The notes beneath the pieces are model-generated. The model did not search any database. It worked only from the letters and a program-made list of their open reading frames with translations, and was not told where the DNA came from. From Clostridiales bacterium mt11 (GTDB lineage Bacteria; Bacillota; Clostridia; Tissierellales; Tepidimicrobiaceae), in assembly GCA_001282665.1 (NCBI GenBank), contig LN874947.1:62001-126000 (forward strand): a stretch of DNA of 64,000 bases, read 5' to 3'. Below, one piece after another: positions 18,356 through 27,352 of the stretch (position 1 is the first letter of the stretch; the number at the start of each line of letters is the position of its first letter). The translations under genes were made by a program, and so were the position numbers.

Positions 18356-19469
18356 CTAATGCACCTCTCTTTATATCCCATAGTTTCATCGCTACAAAAA
18401 GTAATATTATAGATAACAATGTGTAAAAAATTCTATTTACAAATATGGTATGCTCTACGGGTTGAAATTCTGAATAGGGAACTATACTATTAAATCTAAT
18501 TATATATTTTGAAATCTGGTTATGGTGTATATTTGAACTATACATCCAATATAAAAATTGTATAATAATAGGGACGATGCCATTATCAAATATAATTTGA
18601 AGTACATAACTCAAAGATGCAACAATCATAATAGTAGGCAAAATCCATATAATAGTGTATTTAAAAAAAGCTGTATATGAAATTGGATCCCTTGTCACAT
18701 TTGAAAAACCATGAAACAGCCAAGTAGCATGGCCTGCCATTATTGTTACTATAATTAAAGCTGTAAGTATATCCGCTAAATACTTTCCTCCCACATATTC
18801 AAAACAAGAAACTTCTTTAGTATATATAAGTTCATTTGAACTATATCTTTTATCTCTAACAAATGTAAATCCAGTAACAAATACCATAAAAAATCCAAGG
18901 GCTATGCCAATATAATCAGCAAAAAGTCTAGCATAGGCATTGGTAACCTTATCTTCCTTTAGGATAGCATCATATTCCTTTTTTTCCACTTCGTAAGACT
19001 CTTTATTAGCAAAACATAAACGATAATATTCTTCATTATAGGCTGTATTTCCTCCTAAAGCTTTGTCTACTTTTTCCATAATATTTTTAAATTCATCATA
19101 ATTCATGTCAAAGGACTTATCCTCAAATTCTTCAATAATTTCCTTTAAAGCAACTTTCTCACTATCATTTATTTTTTCATATATTCTATTGATTCCTCTA
19201 ATCTTCAAAGTATATCCCTTCTCATAATCCGTCTTCATATTTTCATATACAGATTTTATAACTTCTTCATTGTTAAGGATTAATATATCACCTTTTTTTT
19301 CCCAAAGGACTTCAGTATGTGTCCTTGGAGGTATAGGCTTTACCCACCAACGTTTTAAATCTCCAATAAATTGAGTATAGTAAAATAAAAAAGTAGATAC
19401 TATTAAAATTACAATAGTAAAACTTGTAAACTGGTATTTTAATTCTTTTGAAAAAATCTTTTTAAACAT
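18315..19469 (-). CDS. ABC-2 type transporter permease with extracytoplasmic domain
   Basis: A 384-residue membrane protein: one helix near 15-33, an acidic Lys/Glu-rich loop of about 150 residues (near 40-180) predicted outside, then five further helices. This is the usual plan of ABC-2 permeases with a large first loop. AGGGAGGTG precedes the ATG, two bases after the ATPase stop. It would pair with the 209-residue permease. Confidence 0.75.
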   Translation of the reverse strand: MFKKIFSKELKYQFTSFTIVILIVSTFLFYYTQFIGDLKRWWVKPIPPRTHTEVLWEKKGDILILNNEEVIKSVYENMKTDYEKGYTLKIRGINRIYEKINDSEKVALKEIIEEFEDKSFDMNYDEFKNIMEKVDKALGGNTAYNEEYYRLCFANKESYEVEKKEYDAILKEDKVTNAYARLFADYIGIALGFFMVFVTGFTFVRDKRYSSNELIYTKEVSCFEYVGGKYLADILTALIIVTIMAGHATWLFHGFSNVTRDPISYTAFFKYTIIWILPTIMIVASLSYVLQIIFDNGIVPIIIQFLYWMYSSNIHHNQISKYIIRFNSIVPYSEFQPVEHTIFVNRIFYTLLSIILLFVAMKLWDIKRGALDGGFKIRKKAISK

Positions 19470-19471
19470 AC

Positions 19472-20326
19472 CTACACCTCCCTTATAAGCTTCATATAGG
19501 CATCCTCTAAAGTTGGAGGAACCACTTCTGCACTTGAAGAAGGTTGTTCCTTTGATAAAATCCTTAAACTAGCCTTGTCCTCTTCAAAAACTGTTGACAA
19601 AACTGTAAAGTTTCTATTATATTCTTCTATCTTATCGATATCTATCTTAACGCCCCATACACTGCCTTTAGCCTGTTTAATCATATTCCCAACTGCACCG
19701 TCATAGACAACTTTTCCTTTGTTTAAAACTACTAGATTACTACAACTTAATACTATATCTTCAACAATATGAGTTGACAACAATACCGTCTTATCCTTTC
19801 CTATTTCAGAGAACACGTTTCTTATTTTAATCCTTTCTTCTGGATCAAGACCTGCTGTTGGCTCATCTACTATTAGTACTTCTGGTCGTCCTACCATAGC
19901 TACTGCTATTCCAAGCCTTCTCTTCATTCCCCCTGAAAGAGCTTTCGTCTTTACCTTAGATAGTTCTTGTAGATGTACTTCTTCTAATTTAGATAATATT
20001 TCACTTCTAGAAAGTTTTTTATTAGAAAGTGCAGCAAAATAATCTAAAATTTCATATACTGTAAAATTAGGATAAAAAGAAAATTCTTGAGGAAGATAGC
20101 CTATTATCTTTCTTATCTCCTTTTTATTTTCAACATTTATTTCATCAAAGTAAACTTCTCCTGAAGTCTTAGGTATCAAAGTCGATAATATTCTCATCAA
20201 GGTCGTCTTCCCAGCACCATTTGGTCCTAAAAGTCCATGAACGCCCTTATCTATATTGATATTTATATCATCTAAAACCCTTTTATCATCATAATCCTTC
20301 CTTAGTCCTTTTACCTCAATATTCAT
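19472..20326 (-). CDS. ABC transporter ATP-binding protein
   Basis: A 284-residue ATPase: Walker A GLLGPNGAGKTT (about 32-43), signature LSGGMKRRLG, Walker B VLIVDEPTAGLD and the switch His in LLSTHIVEDI. A C-terminal 60-residue extension ends with LEDAYMKLI, usual in ABC-2 exporters. Its start overlaps the preceding two-TM protein gene by 11 bases. It shares the ending PPTLEDAYM with the first ATPase of the operon (TPSLEDAYI). Confidence 0.9.
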   Translation of the reverse strand: MNIEVKGLRKDYDDKRVLDDININIDKGVHGLLGPNGAGKTTLMRILSTLIPKTSGEVYFDEINVENKKEIRKIIGYLPQEFSFYPNFTVYEILDYFAALSNKKLSRSEILSKLEEVHLQELSKVKTKALSGGMKRRLGIAVAMVGRPEVLIVDEPTAGLDPEERIKIRNVFSEIGKDKTVLLSTHIVEDIVLSCSNLVVLNKGKVVYDGAVGNMIKQAKGSVWGVKIDIDKIEEYNRNFTVLSTVFEEDKASLRILSKEQPSSSAEVVPPTLEDAYMKLIREV

Positions 20327-20621
20327 AATAAATCCTCCTTTTTACCTCTCTGAATAAGAAATATTCATATACCTGCGATGCAATCAAAAAAACGAGGGTT
20401 AATGTGGCTAATAATCCTATTCCTATACCTATTTTTAAGAGTAAAATCAACGATAAAATAATTGGTGCCCCAAATATTGATAATATCCACCGTAACTGTA
20501 TTTCCCTTAATGTTCTTTTATTTTCTTTAATCTTTTCAATTTGAGCCTTATCATATTCTAAGATATTAACTCGTCTCCAAACTTCATTTAAATATTTGCG
20601 ATTATCTTCTCTGCCCTCCAT
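20316..20621 (-). CDS. Small two-helix membrane protein next to the ECF sigma gene
   Basis: A 101-residue protein: a charged cytoplasmic N-terminus (1-42, rich in Arg, Lys, Glu), two hydrophobic helices (about 44-65 and 68-90) and a basic tail. It starts 12 bases after the sigma factor gene, with AGGAGGTGG before the ATG. The position is that of an anti-sigma factor and the cytoplasmic segment could hold the sigma factor at the membrane, but no zinc-binding anti-sigma motif is present, so this role is inference. Confidence 0.6.
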   Translation of the reverse strand: MEGREDNRKYLNEVWRRVNILEYDKAQIEKIKENKRTLREIQLRWILSIFGAPIILSLILLLKIGIGIGLLATLTLVFLIASQVYEYFLFREVKRRIYYEY

Positions 20622-20632
20622 TTATCCACCTC

Positions 20633-21154
20633 CTATTCATTAATTTCCTCATTATATAGATTCTTTAATTTTTTTCTTCCACGAAAAATGGTTACTTTAA
20701 CTTGAGCTAAACTTATTCCCACTACTTCCGATATCTCCTTATAGGACAATTCTTGAAAAGCATATAGATAAAGCACTACTTTATACTTCTCATTTAAATT
20801 ATTAAAACTTTTTATAAAGCTTTTTCTTCGCTCCTCATCCAATACTTGTTCTTCAGGAGAAAAAGTGGAGATAGCATTTAACTCTAAAGTAATATCTCCA
20901 TTATTTTTCCTAATATAATCGACTGCTCTATTATGTATAATAGAAAACAAATAGGATTTTAAAGTGCTATAGTTTCTAATTCTTTCCCTATATACATAAA
21001 TAAAAGCAAAGCTATCCTGTACTATATCTTCAGCAATATGGTAATCTCTTAATATGGTTACTGCAAAATTTACAGCTTCCTTTCTATATTTAATCACAAA
21101 TTCCTCAAAGGCTTGCTGGTTCCCTTCCTTTAATAACTTTAGCTTATCTTCCAC
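20633..21154 (-). CDS. ECF-type RNA polymerase sigma factor (GTG start)
   Basis: A 173-residue sigma-70 family factor with only regions 2 and 4. Region 2 covers about 10-80 (HIAEDIVQDSFAFIYVYRER, then LFSIIHNRAVDYIRK), and region 4 covers about 115-168 (LSYKEISEVVGISLAQVKVTIFRGR helix-turn-helix). The start is a GTG seven bases after GGAGG. It is embedded inside an ABC transporter operon whose first gene carries an ECF-like promoter, so it probably controls its own operon. The stimulus is unknown; cell-envelope stress is typical for such factors. Confidence 0.88.
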   Translation of the reverse strand: MEDKLKLLKEGNQQAFEEFVIKYRKEAVNFAVTILRDYHIAEDIVQDSFAFIYVYRERIRNYSTLKSYLFSIIHNRAVDYIRKNNGDITLELNAISTFSPEEQVLDEERRKSFIKSFNNLNEKYKVVLYLYAFQELSYKEISEVVGISLAQVKVTIFRGRKKLKNLYNEEINE

Positions 21155-21173
21155 CTTTTCACCTCCAACTACA

Positions 21174-21920
21174 TTATTCTTTTTCCTCCTTCTTACAGGT
21201 ATATAATATAAAAATTAATCCCAATAGGATAAACTCCAATCTCGTATAGATAAATGAATTTGGCAATTTAAAAGGTACAACCTCCATTTCCCTTCCTATC
21301 AGCATTGAAAATGAATACATATCAAAAAAGTTATTTCCAAATATATCTGCCCACATGGGGACCATATTGTTCCCTAAATTTAAAGCTCCCATGAGAAATG
21401 CTACGGGTATCAAAGCATATATCAATTTTATATTTATTTTTCCTAAAAGCATACTCAATCCTAAAAAGAATATAAAAGTTGGAAATAAAAAAGCAAATAT
21501 AAGCCTAATAAAACTTCCAAACTCATTATATCCAAACATAGATTTATAATATATAAAACTCATGAAAATTGGAACTAATAATGTCAATATGAATATAACA
21601 AATATGGCAAAAGATTTCAGTATATAGTATTTAGTTTGAGATATGGGTGAAGAAAATATAATGCTTCTTGCCCTCATCTCCTTATGGTTAAAAGTATTTG
21701 ATACAATAAATATCATAGCAACCATTAATAATGGAGAAATCAAATTTAGAAAGAGTGTATAACTCCAATCTGAAAAAGGGGCAGTTCCCATATATCCACC
21801 TGTAACCAATCTTGTTAATGAATCATAAGCACTTGCTATAATCAATAAAACAATATAAAAGTATTTTTTGGACCATACAATCCTTTTAATCTCATATTTT
21901 AATAAATTAATCAATCTCAA
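21174..21920 (-). CDS. ABC-2 type permease subunit (TTG start)
   Basis: A 248-residue protein with about six helices (near 22-40, 58-80, 105-128, 140-165, 168-190, 225-242). It resembles the permease partner of permease/M1-peptidase fusion proteins. The start is a TTG at 21920 or 21914 after GGGAGG, overlapping the upstream gene by 8-14 bases. Probably one half of the membrane channel served by the ATPase at 24059-24967. Confidence 0.72.
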   Translation of the reverse strand: MRLINLLKYEIKRIVWSKKYFYIVLLIIASAYDSLTRLVTGGYMGTAPFSDWSYTLFLNLISPLLMVAMIFIVSNTFNHKEMRARSIIFSSPISQTKYYILKSFAIFVIFILTLLVPIFMSFIYYKSMFGYNEFGSFIRLIFAFLFPTFIFFLGLSMLLGKINIKLIYALIPVAFLMGALNLGNNMVPMWADIFGNNFFDMYSFSMLIGREMEVVPFKLPNSFIYTRLEFILLGLIFILYTCKKEEKE

Positions 21921-24084
21921 TCGCCTCCCTAGTAAGATTCATTTCTTGAAGAAATTCGTCATAAGTTAAATCTTTTAATAGATGTCTTCTATATATTTTC
22001 TGCATTCCTTCTAAAAAAGCTTTTTCACCTTGAATTTCTTCACCTTTTAAAAGTTTAAGAGGCATTAGATAATATAATTCAGAGTGCATCTTTTCCATTT
22101 CTAATGATTTAATAAACCTTTCATTTAACTTCTCTTTCATATCATCGTTCTTTATATAATAATAATTTTTAAGTTCATTTACCCTGTATTCCCATGGTTG
22201 CAGAAAAGCACCTGAAGAAATCATGTCTCCAAATTCCTTCTGTATATATTTATATGAAAAATAGTTTGCAAGACCTTCAGATGACCAAGGAGTATCATCT
22301 CTAATATTTACACCTGTTCCCCACCATTGATGAGCCATTTCATGAGCTATTAGATTTAGGTCATTGACATAAACGTCTACTTTTCTAAAATCTTCTATTT
22401 CATTATTTTTATTCAATATAGAATACATGCTGTTATCACGATTTATAGTGTTTTCAGCAAAAGTTATAACATTTTCAGAAGAGTGACCTCCCCTCTTATA
22501 TATGGAAACTTCAGCTATCTTCAACGGATACTCCTTTGAATAATACTCACCAATATTTTGGATATAATACTCCATCATACCTTTTATATGCTCTACTATT
22601 TTCATATTGTCCACATATTCTTCATGTTTTGGTGTATAGTAAAATTCAACAGTCATATTTGGGGCATCAATTTGAACTTTCTTATATTTGGCTGCAAATG
22701 CTCCAATATCGGCAGTATGAGATTTATACTCAAATATCCATTTTTTATTACCATCAATTGTTTCCACATCTATAAGTCTACCTGGTACCACCATAGTTAA
22801 ATAATCTGGTGCTATATAATATCCAGAAATACCTATCATATCTCCTTCAACAACTAAAGGTCTAAAAATCCAATTTGAAGCTTCAAGTAAGTATATGCTC
22901 TCCTTCGAAATATATCCAGGCATTGCCCTACCTACACCATTTTTATCACATTTGACTTGACCACCATAAGAAAATTCTATATTTATCTTTTCTACATTAG
23001 GTATAGATACTTCAATAGTATTTTTAATTTTTTGATATGCTGTTTCTTCTCCATTGACTTTTAAAGAATTTATTTTTAGTCCATCATTTATATTAAACTT
23101 AATGATATTTGAACCATTATTTATAAAACTATATAAAACATGAGCATCCATCTTGCCATTTTCACAATCAAATTCAACTTCTGGGTATATGCCATCTAAG
23201 TATATTCTCTCATCTATAGATGTTTCGAAATCATTCATCAATTCCATAGTATAGGGTTCTTTGGCATAAGTAAATCCACTTCCTAATATGAGAAATATAA
23301 CTAAGACTAATAATCCTCTGCTCTTAATATTTATAAAAAAGGAACTGCCAACCCCACTTTCATACCTTCTCCTAAATAATAATCCTATAAAAAATATAGA
23401 TAAGGAAATTAAAAACCATAATAATCTATTGTAGATGATGGTATTGCCCACAGCTCCTATACCTGCAAAATCTGAAACAATATCCAAATTTGTTCGCACC
23501 CAAGTTAACAGGTAATTATTTGATCTCAAGCTCTTTATAAAAATCATACCAAAGGTTATGATGCTCATATCCAAACTTTCCGTTAAAATATAAAGTCCCG
23601 ATATTATCAAAATAGAAAATAAAAGGGTTGGAAAAAATATTACAAAGTAGCTAAACAAGTAATAAGAAATATCTATTGGAATACTATATATTGACTTTTG
23701 TATAGCCATGACAACTATCATCCCAACTATGGTTGTTAAAATGGCATAAAATATTATAGAGACAATTCGTGCCTTCATGATATTTAAATAGTCTAAATTT
23801 GATTCTATAATAGTTCTGCTTCTCTTTCGTTTATCCTTATCCAAATTAATTACGGTAAACAATGAAAACAAAAGAGAGCAAATAGTAGCTCCAAACTTTA
23901 CAGAATTAAAGGATATAGTTGACGAAGTTCTTCTTATATAAAATAAATTAAAATCATTTGTCATGTTTAATGAATTTATTCCTATTGATAGTATAATACA
24001 TGCAGCCAAAATCAATAAAATAATTGTCTTTGTCTTAAACATATATTTGACTTCATTCTTAATCAATAAAAACTTGTTTGGCAT
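21907..24084 (-). CDS. ABC-2 permease fused to an M1-family metallopeptidase domain
   Basis: A 725-residue fusion. Residues 1 to about 260 carry six or so helices of an ABC-2 permease. From about 270 an extracytoplasmic part follows, ending in a gluzincin domain with HEMAH at 581-585 and the third zinc ligand in WSSEGLANY about 18 residues on, as in M1 aminopeptidases (HQWWG matches the family). The N-terminal helices and peptidase are seen together in other bacteria as permease/M1 aminopeptidase proteins. The peptidase probably acts outside, on a peptide that is handled by the transporter or threatens the cell. AAAGGAG precedes the ATG; it overlaps the ATPase gene by 26 bases. Confidence 0.83.
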   Translation of the reverse strand: MPNKFLLIKNEVKYMFKTKTIILLILAACIILSIGINSLNMTNDFNLFYIRRTSSTISFNSVKFGATICSLLFSLFTVINLDKDKRKRSRTIIESNLDYLNIMKARIVSIIFYAILTTIVGMIVVMAIQKSIYSIPIDISYYLFSYFVIFFPTLLFSILIISGLYILTESLDMSIITFGMIFIKSLRSNNYLLTWVRTNLDIVSDFAGIGAVGNTIIYNRLLWFLISLSIFFIGLLFRRRYESGVGSSFFINIKSRGLLVLVIFLILGSGFTYAKEPYTMELMNDFETSIDERIYLDGIYPEVEFDCENGKMDAHVLYSFINNGSNIIKFNINDGLKINSLKVNGEETAYQKIKNTIEVSIPNVEKINIEFSYGGQVKCDKNGVGRAMPGYISKESIYLLEASNWIFRPLVVEGDMIGISGYYIAPDYLTMVVPGRLIDVETIDGNKKWIFEYKSHTADIGAFAAKYKKVQIDAPNMTVEFYYTPKHEEYVDNMKIVEHIKGMMEYYIQNIGEYYSKEYPLKIAEVSIYKRGGHSSENVITFAENTINRDNSMYSILNKNNEIEDFRKVDVYVNDLNLIAHEMAHQWWGTGVNIRDDTPWSSEGLANYFSYKYIQKEFGDMISSGAFLQPWEYRVNELKNYYYIKNDDMKEKLNERFIKSLEMEKMHSELYYLMPLKLLKGEEIQGEKAFLEGMQKIYRRHLLKDLTYDEFLQEMNLTREAIEID

Positions 24085-24967
24085 TTTCCACTTCTCCTTT
24101 CAGCATACAATATATATAAGCATCTTCTAAAGAAGGAGTTATCCTTTCAAAAGATGATGGCAAATTTTCAGATACTACTCTATACCTAGTTCCATGTGGA
24201 GTAATTACAGTGGAAGTAATCTTGAATTCACCCTTCATTTCACTTTCCAATATCTTTTCTCTATTATTTCCTTCAATCTCTATAGTTCCTACATGTCCTA
24301 AAGCTTCTTTAACCAATTGGCTAGGTTCTCCTACAAAGAGTATTTGCCCTTTATTTAGGACTATTATTGAATTACATATGGATTCCACATCTTCAATGAT
24401 GTGAGTGGACAATATAACTATTTTATCCTTAGAACCTTCAGAAAATAGATTTCTAAACTTAATCCTTTCTTCTGGATCGAGACCTACTGTAGGCTCATCA
24501 ACTATCAATAGTTCAGGATTATTAAGTATTGCTTGAGCTATTCCCACTCTTTGTTTTTGTCCTCCTGAGAGAGTTTTTATCTTAGATTTTCTCTTTTCTT
24601 CTAGGCTTGTCATACTAATAACCCTGTTAATTGCTTTTCTTTTATTCCTATTTATACCTTTTAAGCAGGCCATATAGTCCAAGAATTCTTCTACGTTAAG
24701 TTCCTCATACAATCCAAAATCTTGAGGTAAATATCCTAATCTTTTTTTAAGATGTTTTTCGTTTTTGTTTAAAGGAACTCCATCTACTATAATATTTCCA
24801 TTGGTAGGCAGCAGTTGCCCTACTAAAATCTTCATCAGCGTACTCTTTCCTGCTCCATTGGGCCCTACAAATCCAATCATAGCTGGTGAATTAATTGCTA
24901 GATTGATATTATCAAGTGCCTTTACATTTTTATATTTTTTGCTTATATTCTCTAATTTTATCTCCAT
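24059..24967 (-). CDS. ABC transporter ATP-binding protein, first gene of the ECF operon
   Basis: A 302-residue ATPase: Walker A GFVGPNGAGKST (about 33-44), signature LSGGQKQRVG, Walker B LLIVDEPTVGLD and switch His in LSTHIIEDV. It carries the C-terminal regulatory extension ending in TPSLEDAYI. GGAGGGTG precedes the ATG. Transcription probably starts from the ECF promoter at 24988-25015. The 5' end, with promoter and ribosome site, is duplicated at 33320-33450. Confidence 0.9.
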   Translation of the reverse strand: MEIKLENISKKYKNVKALDNINLAINSPAMIGFVGPNGAGKSTLMKILVGQLLPTNGNIIVDGVPLNKNEKHLKKRLGYLPQDFGLYEELNVEEFLDYMACLKGINRNKRKAINRVISMTSLEEKRKSKIKTLSGGQKQRVGIAQAILNNPELLIVDEPTVGLDPEERIKFRNLFSEGSKDKIVILSTHIIEDVESICNSIIVLNKGQILFVGEPSQLVKEALGHVGTIEIEGNNREKILESEMKGEFKITSTVITPHGTRYRVVSENLPSSFERITPSLEDAYIYCMLKGEVENAKQVFID

Positions 24968-24987
24968 TTATATCACCCTCCACTATA

Positions 24988-25015
24988 TATTCGAAAAAGG
25001 ATAAGAAAAGTTACA
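24988..25015 (-). promoter_or_regulatory. ECF sigma-type promoter of the ABC/ECF/peptidase operon
   Basis: On the minus strand TGTAAC (25010-25015) is followed by exactly 16 bases and CGAATA (24988-24993), about 20 bases upstream of the ATG at 24967. An AAC-type -35 with a CGxxTA-like -10 and 16-base spacer fits ECF promoters (for example the SigW type). The operon encodes one ECF factor, so autoregulation is the simplest reading. Confidence 0.6.
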
Positions 25016-25026
25016 AAAAATAAAGC

Positions 25027-25061
25027 CAAATTTGAAATAATAATAAACTATTTCAAATTTG
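25027..25061 (-). terminator. 13-bp inverted repeat just upstream of the ECF promoter
   Basis: CAAATTTGAAATA (25027-25039) and TATTTCAAATTTG (25049-25061) pair perfectly. On the minus strand GCTTTATTTTTT follows, so it can stop transcription entering from the decayed region and insulate the ECF promoter. Confidence 0.6.
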
Positions 25062-25149
25062 ACCTTGTTTCTTCACTTACCACCATCTTCCCTTAAATAT
25101 CAATTTCTTCAATACACTCAAGTTTCATATCATTGAGTTTAAACTATAA

Positions 25150-25300
25150 ACCTTTTCCAATGACCATTGTGTTCCTTTATTTTGTTCAAGAGTATTAGCG
25201 GAAGTTCATTCTAGATAATAGTACATGAACGATTTTTCCAATCAATATCTTGTAATACAACATCTCCTATTACAGTTCCTTCAAGTAAAAATATCCCTAT
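25150..25300 (-). pseudogene. Decayed GNAT acetyltransferase fragment
   Basis: Two stretches match the middle of the GNAT gene at 10709-11254 at roughly 80% by eye: around TTATTTTGTTC (matching 10845-10890) and around ACATCTCCTATTACAGTTCC (matching 10980-11065). About 100 bases between them are deleted. No frame is open. The rest of 25301-25642 shows no recognisable gene. Confidence 0.65.
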
Positions 25301-26210
25301 GGTATTTCAAATACAAACGCGAGAATTATGAAAATTTTCTCTACTGCCCTACTATCCTCTAAATTATCAAATAAAGTTTGTATTTTTATCAATTATTTTC
25401 AAAGTCAGAAGAAAATTAAAATTCTGTTGAAAAAGGTTACTTAAAAGAGGTACTTTTTTAGTAATTTCGACAATCCTTTAACTCACTCTTTTATTTTATC
25501 CTCTACAATAACCTTAATACGGTTATCTTCGAAGAATATCATTCTTTATTGTTTCACATTCTATAAAACATGTGAGGCAATTGGTGAATATATTTAATAT
25601 TATAGATTACCTCTATAGTCCCATATATATTAACTGTAACTTTTATACACCAAGACAAATAAATCTAATTAAGTCTACTAACGTATGTGCTGTAATAGCA
25701 GAAAACAAATCTCTTTTCCGCTGTAATAATGCAAATGGTAATCCAAATAATAATGATAATATTACTACACTTCCGATTATACTACCGAAATCATTTGCTG
25801 CAATTATATCAGGAAAATGTAATAAAACATGAGGCACAATCATAATAACATAGGATAATGAATTTTCCATTTTTGATTTAGGACTACCGTTTAATAAATA
25901 AATACATATTGCAAACATAAATAAACGAAATGCTATTTCTTCACAAATACCTGCTCTTAAAGCATTAATTAAATGGATATAAGAAAATGAAATTGATAAA
26001 TTAAATTGATTCATTCCCAATAATAAGTTAATTATCCCCAATACTACACCATAAATGGTTGCAATTATAATTGACATTGTAACTCCTTTAAATGTTATTT
26101 CCTTAAAAACAGGAATATTAACATTAGTATATTTGAATATACATCCTGATCCTATGTAAGTAATGACATGGACCTATGTCAATATAGTAGACACATTTTC
26201 TTGAATAATT

Positions 26211-27026
26211 TTATGCAACCCTCTTAGATTTATCTTCCCACTCTTGAGGAGTGATATAGCCCAAAGAGCTATGTATTCTCTCTCTGTTATACCATGACTC
26301 TATATATTCAAATATTGCAAGTCTAGCAGCATCAAAGTCAAAATATTTAACTAGATTAACTTCTTCTTTCTTCAATACTGAGTGAAAGGATTCTATGCAA
26401 GCATTGTCATAGGGGTTCCCTTTACCACTAAAGGAATGAGCTATTTTGTGGTCTTTAACATATTCTCCGAATTCATAACTTGTATATTGACTTCCTAAGT
26501 CACTATGGAGAATTAGGCCTTCCCCAGGTTTCTGAATTTTATAGGCATTATCTAAAGCTTTTATAGCTAATGTGGTATCTATATTTTTAGACATAGAATA
26601 TCCAACTATCTTCCTACTATTAAGATCCATAACGGAGGCAAGATAGCACCAACCATCTTTAATGGTATGAATATATGTAATATCAGTTACCCATTTTTGA
26701 TTAATGGCAGTTGTAGAGAAGTCTCTATTTATTATGTTTTCTCTGCTCTCAATCTTATTTCTTGATGAAAATGGTCTAAACTTCTTACATACTACTGATT
26801 TTATGCCTAATTTGTTCATAAGCCTTTGAGTTCTTTTAAGACTTATAAATATGTTTTTACCTTTTAATTTTTCATATATCTTAGGAGCTCCATATCGACA
26901 TTTACTAGCTTTATATATATTTAGTATTTCTTTTTCTAGAAATCTATTTTCAATGCTCCTTTTACTCTCTTTTTTGTTAAGATGTTTATAATATGAACTT
27001 CTAGACACTTTTAAGACTTCACACAT
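26211..27026 (-). CDS. IS3-family transposase orfB (DDE integrase), copy 1
   Basis: A 271-residue open frame from an internal ATG. It has the HTH_21 segment (YGAPKIYEKL) and an rve integrase core with Asp in WVTDITYI, Asp in LHSDLGSQYTS and Glu in NACIESFHSVLK, the D,D(35)E triad. The frame is open upstream and joins orfA through a -1 shift at A7G (minus strand of 27106-27113), giving KKSHGHICKEVSS at the fusion. OrfAB is the usual active transposase. Confidence 0.92.
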   Translation of the reverse strand: MCEVLKVSRSSYYKHLNKKESKRSIENRFLEKEILNIYKASKCRYGAPKIYEKLKGKNIFISLKRTQRLMNKLGIKSVVCKKFRPFSSRNKIESRENIINRDFSTTAINQKWVTDITYIHTIKDGWCYLASVMDLNSRKIVGYSMSKNIDTTLAIKALDNAYKIQKPGEGLILHSDLGSQYTSYEFGEYVKDHKIAHSFSGKGNPYDNACIESFHSVLKKEEVNLVKYFDFDAARLAIFEYIESWYNRERIHSSLGYITPQEWEDKSKRVA

Positions 27027-27079
27027 TAGTTTTATGTCATGGATATCCTTATTATCAGTAATGAACTTATATATTGAGC

Positions 27080-27352
27080 TTACTTCTTTGCAAATATGGC
27101 CATGGCTTTTTTTAATATTTCGTTTTCCTCTTCTATCCTAGCCATCTTCTTAAGCATGGCTTGATAATCAGCTTGTGTAATTGTTTTATTATTATCTACT
27201 GCTATAGGTTCAGCTTTCTTTACCCATGTTAATATAGTGGATTTAGGTAGGCCATATTCACTATTAAGCTCAGCAAGTGTTTTACCGGAATTGTAAAGCT
27301 CTACAATGGTATCTTTATATTCTTCTGTATATCTTTTTGACATTCTAGACAC
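27080..27352 (-). CDS. IS3-family transposase orfA (helix-turn-helix), copy 1
   Basis: A 90-residue protein: N-terminal helix-turn-helix (TLAELNSEYGLPKSTILTWVKKA, about 30-50) that binds the IS ends and a C-terminal leucine-zipper-like helix (MLKKMARIEEENEILKKAMA). The A7G slippery run lies near its end. GGAAGTG precedes the ATG. Confidence 0.92.
   Translation of the reverse strand: MSRMSKRYTEEYKDTIVELYNSGKTLAELNSEYGLPKSTILTWVKKAEPIAVDNNKTITQADYQAMLKKMARIEEENEILKKAMAIFAKK

Noticed and set aside
26211..27026. orfB as an independent gene starting at its internal ATG
   Set aside because: The frame continues upstream to the A7G slip site, and IS3 elements normally make OrfAB by frameshifting; the ATG has no good ribosome site.
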